Program-made: the position numbers and the translations under genes
Assembly (NCBI GenBank): GCA_965279125.1
Contig: CBDIHL010000038.1
Coordinates: forward strand, 1-64,000
DNA from: Dinoroseobacter sp965279125
Lineage (GTDB): Bacteria > Pseudomonadota > Alphaproteobacteria > Rhodobacterales > Rhodobacteraceae
DNA length: 64,000 nt
Direction: 5' to 3'
Part shown: positions 41,766 to 51,944 of the stretch, piece by piece
Numbering within the stretch: the first letter of the stretch is position 1
How the letters are laid out: each line of letters begins with the position of its first letter
The notes under the pieces: model-generated
The model's database searches: none
What the model saw: the letters and a program-made list of their open reading frames with translations, nothing else
What the model was told of the DNA's origin: nothing

Positions 41766-44700
41766 ATGGCAGACACGAACGGCTCTGTCGAGCAGGCCCC
41801 AAAGCCGCCGCGTCGTCGCAACCGCGCGCGCACCGTGCGGCGCATCTTGTCGGTGCTGGTCGTGCTGGCGACCTTCGTGGCCATCCTTGTGGGGCTGTTG
41901 TTGCGCCCCGGCGGGATCGAGATGCCCGAGATCGCGCGCGCGCAACTGGAAGCGGCCATGACCGACGCCTTGCCCGAAGGCAGCGCGATCACCATTGAGG
42001 CGGCGCGGTTGCAAATCATGGCCCCCGGTTCCCCGGTCGTGCAGCTCACCGGGGTCGCGCTGAGCGATGTGGAGGGCCGCGAGGTCGCGGTGCTGCCCGC
42101 AAGTGAGGTGGTGTTGTCAGCGCGCGCGCTCGCGCTTGCCCAAATTCGCGCCAAACAGATCGAGGTGGAGCGCTTGACGCTCACCGTGGACCGCGACGCA
42201 TCCGGGGCGTTCCTGCTGAGCTTCGGGTCCGGTCCCGCCTTGCCCCCGGTGCAGACGGTTGGCGATCTGGTCGGCCTTCTGGACCAGCTCGTCGCCTCGC
42301 CCCCCCTCGCAGGGATCGACAAAATCAACCTGACCGAGCTGCGCCTTGTGCTGCGCGATGCGCGTGCCGGGCGGGCCTTTGATTTTCGCAATGGCGAGAT
42401 TGAGCTGACCCAAACGCCCGAGGATTTCAGCGCGCGGCTCTCGCTGGATCTGCGCGATGAGTTCGGCTTATCGGCCCCTGCCAATGCGGTGCTGCGGCTG
42501 ACCTCGCAAAAAGGCTCGCGCGCTGCGGATCTGGCTGCGATCCTGACCGATGTTCCAGTGTCCGTGATTGCAGCGCAGTCGCCTACGCTCGGTTGGCTTG
42601 ACGCGGTAGAGGCATCAGTATCCGCGACGTTGCGTGGCAACACTGACACGGACGGCACATTGGGCGAGGCGGCGGGCACGCTTGATTTTGGCGCAGGACT
42701 TCTGAGCTTGGGCGATGTGCCGATCGCATTGGAGGCCGCGAAAGCCTATGTCACCTTCGATCCGATTGGCCAAAGGATCATGCTGCAATCGCTCGATTTG
42801 GCGTCCGAGGCTTTGTCGCTACAAGCTGCAGGGCATGTCGATTTGATCTGGCCCGAAGCTGATCTGCGCGGTGCGGCCGTTGGGCAGTTGGCCGTGACTA
42901 ACATGCGGCTAGATCTGCCTGAGGTGTTCACCGCCCCCGTCCAATTTGACCGGATGGATGCGGATTTGAAACTGCTCCCATCAAAGGCAGAGCTAAGGCT
43001 GGGGCAGATCCGATTGCGCCGTCCGGAGACGACCATTGTGGTTGCAGGCACCATTGCTGTGAACGAGACGGGTGATCTGGGGGCACAAATTGATGTTGAT
43101 GTGGACCAGATCACGCCGCAAGACGCTGTGGCGCTCTGGCCGACGATCACTGCACCGCGCACACGTGCTTATCTGGACAAAAACCTGACCGAAGGCGTGA
43201 TGCGCAACATCCACGCTGCGATCCGCTACGCGCCGGGCGCGCCCACGCGGGTTGGGCTATCCGGAGCCTTCGAGGGGGCCGCGTTGAAGTTCTTGAAAGA
43301 CTTGCCGCAGCTAGAGGCAGCAAATGGCACGTTTACAATCCATAACAGTCGCTTGGTGGTCAGCGTTGATGACGGCAAGCTGCAGGAGGCCGGCCAAGCC
43401 ATCGAGGTTGGCGGCACCAGTTTCCAAGTCCCCGATATGCGCGTGCGCAATCCGGCGCGCGGCGAGGTCGATCTACATCTTAGCGCGCCCGTTCCGGCGC
43501 TTTTGGCGGCGTTGTCGCGGCCTCCCGTTAATCTTGGCCTGACCGCCTTGCCGCTCGACGGACATGCGAGGGCCCAAGCCGATATTGCCTTCCCGATGGG
43601 GCGCCCCGTTGCTCCCGGCGAAGCGGAATGGCGCGCGCAGGGCCAGCTGCTCGACCTAACCAGTGCGCGCCTGATGCCGGGGCGCCAGTTGCGCGCTGCC
43701 CAGATGCAGTTCGTCGCAACGCCTGAGGACGGGCTGACCGTGACAGGCCCCGTTGACGTGGACGGGATTTCCGCCCAGATCGCGGTAACACACGCCCTTG
43801 CGCCGGATGCTCCGCCTGGTGCGGATGTCTCGGGCAGCTTGCAAGTGTCCGCAGACACGCTTGAGCGGCTGGGTCTGCGGATCGGAGGTTTGGCGATTTC
43901 CGGCGCGACACCCGCCCAGATCGACCTTGCGATCCGCCCCGGCACGCCCGCGCGCCTGTCGCTGTCATCGAACTTGCAAGGTCTTGCCCTGTCGCTGCCC
44001 AGTTTGGATTGGTCTAAACCCTCCAGCCGGTCTGGAAGTTTGACGTTGCAGGCAACGCTGACTCCCGAGATTTCAGTGCCGGAATTGTCGCTGTCAGCCT
44101 CCGGTCTGGATCTTGCGGGGACGGTTGATCTAGGGGCCGGAGGGGCGCTGCGCGAGGCGCGCTTCACGACGCTGAGGCTGGGCGATTGGCTCGACACGCA
44201 GGCGATATTGACCGGGCAGGGCGCTGGTGCCCCTGTTGCGATCCGCCTTGAAGGCGGTCGCGTGGATGTGCGTGGTTTGGCGGGGTTGGGCGCAGGCGGT
44301 GATCAGGCGCGTGGGCCCATAAGCCTTGCACTAGATCGCCTGCGCGTCAGTGAAGGCGTCTTCATAGGACAGTTTCGAGGCGCTTTGGCCTCTGGCCGCG
44401 CCCTCGACGGGCGGTTTTCGGGCCGCCTGAATGGCCGAGCCCCCATCACCGGATCCATTGTCGGTGCAATCGGAGCTGCAAACACACGCGTTGATGTGCG
44501 CTCGGAGGATGCGGGGGCAGCGCTTGCGGCACTTGGGGTGTTGCGCAATGCACGCGGCGGGGCGCTCAACCTGCAATTGGGTCCGGACCCATCGGGCGCG
44601 CGCGGAGCGTGGGATGGCGAGTTGCGCATCTCGGATATCAGCGTGGTGGATGCCCCGGTTCTGGCGGGCATGCTGTCGGCCCTGTCCATCGTGGGGCTGC

Positions 44701-45062
44701 TGGACCAGATGGCGACTGGGGGCATCACCTTCACCGACACCATTGTGGATCTGAACATCGCCCCTGCTGGTTTGACCTTGCGCGAAGGCCGTTCCATTGG
44801 GCCGAGCATGGGCATCAGCTATGAGGGCACGGTTTCGCCCGCCCAAGGTGTGCTTGATATTCAAGGGGTTGTATCGCCGTTGTATTTGCTCAACGGGATC
44901 GGCGGGATCTTTTCCGCGCGGCGTGGCGAGGGATTATTTGGGTTCAACTACCGTCTGTCAGGCGACATGCGACAACCTCAAACCACGGTGAATCCTTTGT
45001 CGATCCTGACGCCGGGGTTCTTCCGCGAAATTTTCCGAAGCGCACCGCCGGAACTAGACTAG
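41766..45062 (+). CDS. YhdP/AsmA-like envelope protein
   Basis: A 1098-residue protein. An N-terminal basic stretch (PKPPRRRNRARTVRR) leads to one transmembrane helix (about 30-50, ILSVLVVLATFVAILVGLLL). The remainder is repetitive beta-sheet sequence of the DUF3971/AsmA type, ending in a typical AsmA-like C-terminal part (GMLSALSIVGLLDQMATGGITFTDTIVDLNIAPAGL). Such proteins are long hydrophobic-groove bridges that carry phospholipid between inner and outer membranes. Single gene, no operon partner; its stop overlaps the convergent acetyltransferase by nine bases. Confidence 0.85.
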   Translation: MADTNGSVEQAPKPPRRRNRARTVRRILSVLVVLATFVAILVGLLLRPGGIEMPEIARAQLEAAMTDALPEGSAITIEAARLQIMAPGSPVVQLTGVALSDVEGREVAVLPASEVVLSARALALAQIRAKQIEVERLTLTVDRDASGAFLLSFGSGPALPPVQTVGDLVGLLDQLVASPPLAGIDKINLTELRLVLRDARAGRAFDFRNGEIELTQTPEDFSARLSLDLRDEFGLSAPANAVLRLTSQKGSRAADLAAILTDVPVSVIAAQSPTLGWLDAVEASVSATLRGNTDTDGTLGEAAGTLDFGAGLLSLGDVPIALEAAKAYVTFDPIGQRIMLQSLDLASEALSLQAAGHVDLIWPEADLRGAAVGQLAVTNMRLDLPEVFTAPVQFDRMDADLKLLPSKAELRLGQIRLRRPETTIVVAGTIAVNETGDLGAQIDVDVDQITPQDAVALWPTITAPRTRAYLDKNLTEGVMRNIHAAIRYAPGAPTRVGLSGAFEGAALKFLKDLPQLEAANGTFTIHNSRLVVSVDDGKLQEAGQAIEVGGTSFQVPDMRVRNPARGEVDLHLSAPVPALLAALSRPPVNLGLTALPLDGHARAQADIAFPMGRPVAPGEAEWRAQGQLLDLTSARLMPGRQLRAAQMQFVATPEDGLTVTGPVDVDGISAQIAVTHALAPDAPPGADVSGSLQVSADTLERLGLRIGGLAISGATPAQIDLAIRPGTPARLSLSSNLQGLALSLPSLDWSKPSSRSGSLTLQATLTPEISVPELSLSASGLDLAGTVDLGAGGALREARFTTLRLGDWLDTQAILTGQGAGAPVAIRLEGGRVDVRGLAGLGAGGDQARGPISLALDRLRVSEGVFIGQFRGALASGRALDGRFSGRLNGRAPITGSIVGAIGAANTRVDVRSEDAGAALAALGVLRNARGGALNLQLGPDPSGARGAWDGELRISDISVVDAPVLAGMLSALSIVGLLDQMATGGITFTDTIVDLNIAPAGLTLREGRSIGPSMGISYEGTVSPAQGVLDIQGVVSPLYLLNGIGGIFSARRGEGLFGFNYRLSGDMRQPQTTVNPLSILTPGFFREIFRSAPPELD

Positions 45063-45497
45063 CGTTTTGCGAAAATAGATCCGGTCATAACCGTCGACGG
45101 TTCTGCGTCCCGTGGAGATATATCCGAGCGCAGGATAGAGCGTCAGGTTCGCCTTCATCATCACGTTGGTATAGAGCGTGACGGCGCTGTAGCCGCGTTC
45201 TTTGGCATCCGCTTCGCATTGCATGATGAGGGCGCGTCCGATCCCTTGACCTTGATGTGCAGGATCAACGCCTATGGCGTCTAGCTCCCAGGCGCCGTTC
45301 AGGGCAAAGGCCACAAGAAACCCAGTAACGTTTTGATTTAAGATGTAAACTTGGGCTTCCCTGTCCTCGATCCGTTTGCGGTAATCTGCAACTGCTGGCG
45401 CGGCAGGGCGTCCGATGAGGGGCGTGTAGGGTGCATAGGCCTGCGCGGCGATGGCTTGAACGCGCGCGAGGTCGTCGAGGGTGGCAAGGCGGATCAT
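45054..45497 (-). CDS. GNAT-family N-acetyltransferase
   Basis: A 147-residue single-domain GNAT. The acetyl-CoA loop is GVDPAHQGQGIGRAL (the Q/R-x-x-G-x-G/A motif), preceded by AWELDAI on strand 4 and followed by YTNVMMKANLTLYPALGYISTG. ATG 45497 begins the conserved MIRLATLDDLARV; upstream frame to 45716 overlaps queA. The acceptor is unknown; such proteins may modify small amines or antibiotics. It lies back to back with queA and convergent with the YhdP-like gene. Confidence 0.85.
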   Translation of the reverse strand: MIRLATLDDLARVQAIAAQAYAPYTPLIGRPAAPAVADYRKRIEDREAQVYILNQNVTGFLVAFALNGAWELDAIGVDPAHQGQGIGRALIMQCEADAKERGYSAVTLYTNVMMKANLTLYPALGYISTGRRTVDGYDRIYFRKTLV

Positions 45498-45599
45498 GGG
45501 GGCAAGACTAGGTGTGGGTTGCGGCAAGCTCAACGCTGACTTGACAACGGGCGGGGTGCGGGCCACCTGCGACGGGACTTGATCTCCGGAGTGTGGCCT

Positions 45600-46640
45600 T
45601 TGAAACTTGATGATTTCGACTTTGATTTGCCCGAGGATTTGATCGCGACGCGGCCTGTGAAACCGCGCTCGTCGGCGCGGATGTTGGTGGCGCGGGGCGG
45701 CTCGATTTCGGACCATACCGTGATTGATCTGCCGGATCTGCTAGAGCCGGGGGATCGCTTAATCTTGAATGATACCAAGGTGATACCTGCGCGCTTGTTT
45801 GGGATGCGCGACCGCGATGGGCTGCGCGCCAAGATCGAGGTGACGCTGATGGAGCCGGACGCCGCCGGTGGCTGGCAGGCGATGGCCAAGCCCTTGAGAA
45901 AGCTGCATATTGGCGATCGGTTGCTGTTTGAGGCAGGCCTTGAGGCGCGCGTTGTGGCCAAGTTTGAAGACCGGGCGCGGCTGGACTTTAACCTTGAAGG
46001 GGATGCCTTTGAGGCCGCTTTGAACATGGCCGGGGCGATGCCGTTGCCGCCCTATATTGCCGGGAAGCGGGCGGCGGATTCGCAGGACATGGACGACTAC
46101 CAGACTGTTTTTGCTGAGAAAAAAGGGGCCGTTGCGGCACCGACGGCGTCTTTGCATTTTGACGAAGCGCTCTTGGCGGGGTTGAACGCGCGCGGGATTG
46201 AGATGACCCGCGTGACCTTGCATGTAGGTGCGGGCACATTCCTGCCGGTGAAAGTGGAGGACGTGACAACCCATAAGATGCACGCGGAATGGGGTAAAAT
46301 CGACGGGAAGGCCGCTTCGGAAATCCTTGAAACAAAAGTAAAAAACAGGCGTGTGATCCCGGTGGGCACAACCGCGCTTCGGCTGCTGGAAACGGCTGCG
46401 GCCCAACCGGGCGGATTTGGGCCGTGGGAGGGCGATACGGATATTTTCATCTATCCGGGCTTTAAGTTCGGGGTGACGGACGCTTTGATGACGAATTTCC
46501 ATCTGCCCAAGAGCACTTTAATGATGCTTGTCAGTGCTTTAATGGGCAAAGCTGAGATGGATGCAGTCTATGCCCACGCGATTGCCGAGCGGTACCGGTT
46601 TTTTAGTTATGGGGATAGTTCACTTTTGCTGCCGGAGTGA
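45600..46640 (+). CDS. queA: S-adenosylmethionine:tRNA ribosyltransferase-isomerase
   Basis: A 346-residue enzyme that transfers the ribosyl part of SAM to preQ1 in tRNA during queuosine synthesis. The family start KLDDFDFDLPEDLIATRP and the strings GDRLILNDTKVIPARL, VTLHVGAGTFLPVKVEDVTTHKMHAEW and TNFHLPKSTLMMLVSAL are all present. The start is a TTG at 45600: GGAG sits 7 bases before it and the conserved Lys-Leu follows, while no ATG fits. The length is normal for the family. No tgt gene is in the window. Confidence 0.95.
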   Translation: MKLDDFDFDLPEDLIATRPVKPRSSARMLVARGGSISDHTVIDLPDLLEPGDRLILNDTKVIPARLFGMRDRDGLRAKIEVTLMEPDAAGGWQAMAKPLRKLHIGDRLLFEAGLEARVVAKFEDRARLDFNLEGDAFEAALNMAGAMPLPPYIAGKRAADSQDMDDYQTVFAEKKGAVAAPTASLHFDEALLAGLNARGIEMTRVTLHVGAGTFLPVKVEDVTTHKMHAEWGKIDGKAASEILETKVKNRRVIPVGTTALRLLETAAAQPGGFGPWEGDTDIFIYPGFKFGVTDALMTNFHLPKSTLMMLVSALMGKAEMDAVYAHAIAERYRFFSYGDSSLLLPE

Positions 46641-46696
46641 GGGGCTAAGGCAGTTCTGTGCGTGGGTGTGGGAGAAGTTCACACATGTTGATCGTT

Positions 46697-46740
46697 TGTG
46701 AACCTGTGCGGCGGGGGTGTTGATAGAGTGTGAACCTGTG
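46697..46740 (+). repeat. 12-base direct repeat after queA
   Basis: TGTGAACCTGTG occurs at 46697-46708 and again at 46729-46740, 32 bases apart, in the 263-base gap between queA and the frameshifted gene. The gap also holds a related TTCACAC. It could be a recombination scar at the edge of the lower-GC insert, or binding sites. Nothing else is evident in the gap. Confidence 0.4.
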
Positions 46741-46903
46741 ATGGGGCGAGTTGGGGACGTTTTGGAGGCGTATGAAGTGTGCGGCGAACGGCAGCTTGAG
46801 GCCCATTCAAGACGTGCGAGGCGATGCAGCGAACGACTGCTCCTACCGCTGCGGCCCGATCGGAGCGCGTGCAAAATCAAGATTTCGCACACATATACGT
46901 TTT

Positions 46904-48120
46904 TCATGCTTCGGCCCCCTCGGGTGGTTCAAATGTCAGTACGAACTCGGGAACACCAATGAGGCTCACAAGATCATCGACATCTGCGATGTAGCGGAAA
47001 CCCCATGGGCTCAGAGTCAATAACCCTTCATTCTTCGTGTCAGCCTCTCGTTGGTCCCACAAGCACCGCGTTTCGACGTCATTCAGCAGTTCGGCAAACT
47101 GGTCTTGAGAAAGATCAATTTCGGATGGCTCAAAGCCGTGCTCGGAAAAATCTAAATTCGGTAAATCGTCGCACCCCTCAACTCTGAACACAGCCATGAC
47201 GTGACCACCAAGATATTCGTTGATCTTTTCCTGCACCAAATACTCAGGTGATTTCACAGAGCCGGGCGAGGAACCACTAATTGAAAACGCTCCGGTTTCG
47301 GAGTCATAGCCAACTGTCCAGGGCATAGGAGGGTTTGCACTAAATCGCCCGATGATCTCTCGCGGGGGATCGAAAGACTGAATCGCAGATGTGCGAAGTG
47401 CCTGAAGCGTTTGGAAGAACGCCAAGCCGGTGCCAACTAAATCAAACACTTCTCCGTACTCAATGCGCGTCACATTCCCACCGTTCCGACGGCGCAGTCT
47501 TAGTCCATCGTTCCAAAGGATATAATCGGAGTGATACATCCCGTTGCGTACATCGTCACGGAAGATATTCTCGAATGCTGACGACAGCCCTGTCATCCCA
47601 ATCTGTCGGGCATGGCTAGCCAAGTCGCGGAATGTTGCATTTGCGTTTGGCCCAATGACCCGATTAGGGTTTTGCTTGACCCGAACCAAATCTCGAAACG
47701 GCCAAAGATTGTAGGGAGCATTCTCGACGATGCCCATCATGTTCTTTAGGCTTTCATACACGCCCCAGCCTCTGAAAGCTGGCTGTATAGAAGCAAGATA
47801 ATTCGCATGTCGGCGAGAGATTCCACAGGACCTGCCGCCAGCCGTTCGTTCAATTCTTCGAACACTTGTTCTGCGGTGATGGTGGTGGACCAACCCGCAT
47901 CTTGCATACCCCTGAATTCTCCGCTTAGCGATCCTGCAAAATCTAACTCACTCATTTGACGAGAGAATTTAAAGAGGAGTCCGAGTTGCCGAGCTGTCTC
48001 GTTGGCGAAGGTTGTTGGGGAACTCAAAGGACAAACCCGCATGTTATTTCTCAGAGCACTGGATAACAGCCATATCACGCTACCCGCAACGTTTACGTCA
48101 CTCGTCGCCGGAGCTGACAT
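46904..48120 (-). pseudogene. frameshifted HEPN-like hypothetical gene
   Basis: Two overlapping minus-strand frames form one protein of about 400 residues. The upstream frame (from 48120; ATG 47955 is another possible start) ends ADMRIILLLYSQLSEAG and the next frame continues GVYESLKNMMGIVENAP. Adding one G to the GGGG run at 47763-47766 (CCCC on the plus strand) joins them cleanly. The second part includes DDVRNGMYHSDYILWNDGL, whose R-x4-H (RNGMYH) matches the catalytic motif of HEPN ribonucleases, and a C-terminal region of unknown type. The composition (about 47-55% GC in sampled lines) is lower than in the neighbours, suggesting transfer. The HEPN link is inference. The break may be real or an assembly error. 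Confidence 0.6.
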
Positions 48121-48412
48121 TGGTCGAATGTCTCAAAAGTCCGTATAGCGACCAAACCGAACGTAGGCCACACCAACCAGCACCCTTACCGCTCAGGCCG
48201 CGTGGCGTTTCCGTTCATAGGACCAAACCCGTTCAAACCTATCCCTTGGCTCCGCTCGTTCGCGGCTTGAACGGTCCACTGGACCTTTCATCGGCTGCCC
48301 CGAACCGCCGTTCACCCCCAAAACCGACACCGCACATGTCGCCCACCCCCTCGACACGCCCCCCCGACTCAGCCCATCGCTGGCCCTTGACCGCGAAGGA
48401 AAGGCTGGTGCG

Positions 48413-49684
48413 ATGATTGGTGTCTTGGGATCGAGCTGGGCGTTGTTGCTGGGCCTTATGCTGTTGATGGTCGGCAACGGGATGCAGGGCACGCTTTTGG
48501 GCATTCGGGGCGATCTGGAAGGGTTTTCCACCTTTTCGTTGTCCATCGTCATGTCTGCCTATTTCCTCGGCTTCCTTTTTGGCTCACGCGCCGCCCCGGG
48601 CATGATCCGGCGCGTCGGCCATGTCCGAGTCTTTGCGGCCCTTGGATCCATGGTTTCGGCCGCCTTGATCCTGTTTCCGGTGGTCACGGACCCAATCTCG
48701 TGGACCGTCTTGCGCGTGGTCATCGGCTTTTGCTTCTCGGCCGTTTATGTGACCTCGGAAAGCTGGCTGAACAACTCGTCGACTAACGAGACGCGCGGGC
48801 AGGTCTTGTCGCTTTATGTCTTGGTGCAGATGGTGGGGATTGTCTTGGCGCAGGTCATTTTGGCCTTTGGCGATCCGTCAGGCTTTGTCTTGTTCATTTT
48901 GCCTTCGGTTCTGGTGTCGTTGGCCTTTGCCCCGATCCTGCTGTCGGTCTCGCCCACACCGGCCTTTGAGACCACGGCCCCGATGAGCTTTCGCAAGATT
49001 TACGAGGTCTCGCCCTTGGGCTGCGTCGGCATCTTCCTGTTGGGCGGCGTCTTTTCGGCGATGTTTGGCATGTCGGCGGTTTACGGCACGCAGGCGGGGC
49101 TGAGCATCGGTCAGATCTCGACCTTCGTGGGCATCATGTATGTCGGCGGCATGTTGATGCAGTATCCAATCGGCTGGGCCTCGGACCGCATCGACCGGCG
49201 CCGTTTGATCGTCTTGGTTGCCGGGCTTGGGGTTGCGGGCACGCTGATTGGCTTTGTGGGTTTCGGCGGTTTTACCGGGCTGTTGATCGCATCCTTTGTC
49301 ATTGGCGGCACGGCGAACCCGCTTTATGCGCTGCTTCTGGCTTATACCAATGACTATCTGGACAATGACGACATGGCCTCGGCCTCGGGACGGTTGGTGT
49401 TTATCAACGGCACGGGGGCCATTGCTGGCCCGCTGATCACGGGGTGGGTGATGAGCGTGTTCGGCCCCGGCGGCTTTTTCCTGTTCATTGGTGTGCTGAT
49501 GACGGTCCTGATCGGATATGCGCTGTATCGGATGACGCAACGCGCCGCACCGTCCATCGAAGAGTATGGCCTGTATACCCCGATCACTCAAAGCTCCACC
49601 GCCGTCGCGATGGAGGCGACCCAGGAGGTTTGGATCGAAGCCGATGAAGAGGGGGAGACGGAGGATCCGCAACGCGCTGCCTGA
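48413..49684 (+). CDS. MFS transporter
   Basis: A 423-residue, 12-helix major facilitator. Helix 1 is SSWALLLGLMLLMVGNGMQGTLLGIRG; the A-like loop is FGSRAAPGMIRRVGHVRVFAALGS (residues about 56-79); the second-half loop is GWASDRIDRRRLIVL. The polar C-terminal tail of about 40 residues (EEYGLYTPITQSS, then acidic) is typical of a YcaD-like branch common in Rhodobacteraceae. The start codon follows GAAAGG. It stands alone; the 292 bases before it hold no other feature I can support. Substrate unknown. Confidence 0.85.
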   Translation: MIGVLGSSWALLLGLMLLMVGNGMQGTLLGIRGDLEGFSTFSLSIVMSAYFLGFLFGSRAAPGMIRRVGHVRVFAALGSMVSAALILFPVVTDPISWTVLRVVIGFCFSAVYVTSESWLNNSSTNETRGQVLSLYVLVQMVGIVLAQVILAFGDPSGFVLFILPSVLVSLAFAPILLSVSPTPAFETTAPMSFRKIYEVSPLGCVGIFLLGGVFSAMFGMSAVYGTQAGLSIGQISTFVGIMYVGGMLMQYPIGWASDRIDRRRLIVLVAGLGVAGTLIGFVGFGGFTGLLIASFVIGGTANPLYALLLAYTNDYLDNDDMASASGRLVFINGTGAIAGPLITGWVMSVFGPGGFFLFIGVLMTVLIGYALYRMTQRAAPSIEEYGLYTPITQSSTAVAMEATQEVWIEADEEGETEDPQRAA

Positions 49685-49798
49685 AAATGAGGCAGTTTGT
49701 GAAAAATGTCTGGACACGTAACGGATTGATGACAGGGTGAGGGTGCCTGGGTGGCCTAGAGATAAAACTGGCAACTGAGCAGGATAAAGGAGGCTCAT

Positions 49799-50377
49799 AT
49801 GCAGGGCCCACAAGACGTAACGGACTTTTGGCTTGAAGAGATAGAGACCTCGGACTGGTACAAAAGTGATCCGACCTTTGATGCGCAGATCTCCGCGCGG
49901 TTTGGCGATCTGTGGGCGCAAGCCATGGCTGGGCGGTTGCAAAGCTGGCTGACCAAGGCGCAATGCACGCTGGGTTATATCCTTCTGACAGATCAGTTGT
50001 CGCGCAATATGTTTCGCGGCACGGGCCAGGCGTTTGCCAGCGATCCGCTGGCGCTGGCGGCGGCCAAGAAAGCGATCCGCGAAGGCTGGGACATGCAAAT
50101 TGCAGAGCCGGCAAGGCAGTTTGTCTATATGCCCTTGATGCATTCGGAATGTCTCGCCGACCAAGAGCGGTGCGTGCGTTTGATCAAAACGCGCATGCCG
50201 GAGACGGGCGACCACAATATCGACCATGCCCGCGCTCACCGTGCCGTCATTCGCGAGTTTGGTCGCTTTCCGTACCGCAATGCAGCCCTCGGGCGCACCA
50301 GCCGCGCCGCAGAGCTGAGCTATCTGGAGGCGGGCGGATATGGCTATACCTTCAACACTATGGACAAGGCGGCTTAA
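49799..50377 (+). CDS. DUF924-family protein
   Basis: A 192-residue helical protein of the DUF924 family: DVTDFWLEEIETSDWYKSDPTFDAQISARFGDLWAQAM, ILLTDQLSRNMFRGTGQAFASDPLAL and FVYMPLMHSECLADQERCVRLI are its conserved blocks. The fold resembles TPR-like helical repeats; the function is not known. AAAGGAGG lies eight bases before ATG 49799, an excellent site. It lies between the MFS gene and lpd on the same strand, with gaps large enough for separate promoters. Confidence 0.88.
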   Translation: MQGPQDVTDFWLEEIETSDWYKSDPTFDAQISARFGDLWAQAMAGRLQSWLTKAQCTLGYILLTDQLSRNMFRGTGQAFASDPLALAAAKKAIREGWDMQIAEPARQFVYMPLMHSECLADQERCVRLIKTRMPETGDHNIDHARAHRAVIREFGRFPYRNAALGRTSRAAELSYLEAGGYGYTFNTMDKAA

Positions 50378-50546
50378 GGGCAGGGTGCGCGTTGGGTCAT
50401 GCGTCCCGCGCATGTCCGCATCCCGTCCAGACATGCGACCCGGCGTCCTGTTGCTCGGCTTTGCGCGATTGGTTTAAGGCTAAACCAATTCCGGCGCGGA
50501 GCCTCCCTCCCGCTATTCCGATTGACTGACCGCAACAGAGGTTCCC

Positions 50547-51944
50547 ATGGCTGCGAAATCCTATGACATGATCGTAATCGGCGCAGGCCCCGGTGGCTAT
50601 GTGGCCGCAATTCGGGCCGCGCAACTGGGCCTCAACGTGGTGTGCGTCGAGCGTGAACATCTGGGCGGGATCTGCCTGAACTGGGGCTGTATCCCCACCA
50701 AAGCGATGCTGCGCTCGTCAGAAGTGTTCCACCTGATGCACCGGGCCAAGGAGTTTGGTCTCAGCGTGCAGAAGGCCGATTATGATCTGGACGCCGTTGT
50801 GGCGCGCTCGCGTGGCGTGGCCAAGCAGCTGGCCGGTGGGATCGGGCATTTGTTCAAGAAAAACAAGGTCAACGTCGTGATGGGCGAGGCCAAGATTGCC
50901 GGGAAAGGCAAGGTCTCCGTGACGACCGATAAGGGCGTTGAAGAGCTGACTGCGCCCGCGATCATCGTCGCCACCGGCGCGCGGGCACGCACCTTGCCGG
51001 GGCTTGAGGCCGATGGCGATTTGGTCTGGACCTACAAGCACGCGTTGCAACCGCCACGGATGCCGAAGAAGCTGCTGGTGATCGGGTCCGGCGCGATCGG
51101 GATCGAATTTGCCAGCTTCTACAACACGCTGGGCGCCGACACGACCGTGGTCGAGGTCATGGACCGGGTGCTGCCAGTGGAGGATGCCGAGATTTCAGCC
51201 TTCGCGAAGAAAGCCTTCGTCAAGCAGGGCATGAAGATCATGGAGAAGGCGATGGTCAAACAACTCGACCGCTCGCCCGGCAAAGTCGTCGCCCATATCG
51301 AGGTCGGCGGCAAGATCGAGAAGCACGAGTTTGACACCGTGATCTCCGCCGTGGGCATCGTTGGCAACACCGAAGGGCTCGGGCTGGAAGAGGCCGGGGT
51401 GAAAGTGGACCGCACCCATGTGGTGACGGACGAATATTGCCGCACCGGGGTCGATGGGGTTTACGCCATTGGCGATATCGCAGGGGCCCCTTGGCTGGCG
51501 CATAAAGCGTCCCACGAGGGCGTGATGGTGGCCGAGTTGGTGGCGGGCAAAAACAACGTCCACCCGATCAAGCCGGGCTCTATCGCGGGGTGCACCTATT
51601 GCCATCCGCAGGTGGCCAGCGTCGGCTTCACCGAGGCGCAAGCCAAGGAAAAGGGTTACAAAATCAAGGTCGGGCGCTTCCCGTTCATGGGCAACGGCAA
51701 AGCGATTGCTCTGGGCGAGCCGGAGGGCATGATCAAGACCGTGTTCGACGAGGCGACGGGCGAGTTGCTCGGTGCGCATATGATCGGGGCGGAAGTGACC
51801 GAGCTGATCCAGGGCTATGTTGTGGGCCGCGCGCTTGAGACGACAGAGCAGGACCTGATGGAAACGGTGTTCCCGCATCCAACCCTGTCCGAGATGATGC
51901 ATGAGAGCGTGCTGGACGCCTATGATCGTGCGATCCACTTCTAG
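50547..51944 (+). CDS. lpdA: dihydrolipoyl dehydrogenase
   Basis: A 465-residue flavoprotein. The FAD site is VIGAGPGGYVAAI (residues 10-22), the redox disulfide is C43-C48 in GGICLNWGCIPTK, the NAD site is VIGSGAIGIEFASFY (near 176), and the catalytic His-Glu pair is HPTLSEMMHE near the C-terminus. It reoxidises lipoamide in 2-oxoacid dehydrogenases and in the glycine cleavage system encoded at 28656-33034. No E1 or E2 gene is beside it. The stop codon TAG lies within CTAG, the probable target duplication of the element that follows; the C-terminal DRAIHF looks natural, so the protein is not truncated. Confidence 0.96.
   Translation: MAAKSYDMIVIGAGPGGYVAAIRAAQLGLNVVCVEREHLGGICLNWGCIPTKAMLRSSEVFHLMHRAKEFGLSVQKADYDLDAVVARSRGVAKQLAGGIGHLFKKNKVNVVMGEAKIAGKGKVSVTTDKGVEELTAPAIIVATGARARTLPGLEADGDLVWTYKHALQPPRMPKKLLVIGSGAIGIEFASFYNTLGADTTVVEVMDRVLPVEDAEISAFAKKAFVKQGMKIMEKAMVKQLDRSPGKVVAHIEVGGKIEKHEFDTVISAVGIVGNTEGLGLEEAGVKVDRTHVVTDEYCRTGVDGVYAIGDIAGAPWLAHKASHEGVMVAELVAGKNNVHPIKPGSIAGCTYCHPQVASVGFTEAQAKEKGYKIKVGRFPFMGNGKAIALGEPEGMIKTVFDEATGELLGAHMIGAEVTELIQGYVVGRALETTEQDLMETVFPHPTLSEMMHESVLDAYDRAIHF

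Noticed and set aside
48121..48412. Possible small gene before the MFS transporter
   Set aside because: The open frame is Pro/Arg-rich without a ribosome-binding site or family likeness, and it overlaps the end of the frameshifted gene.
48878..50434. Long antisense frame across the MFS and DUF924 genes
   Set aside because: The encoded sequence is low-complexity His/Arg/Gln-rich and runs across two clear genes; it is a compositional shadow.
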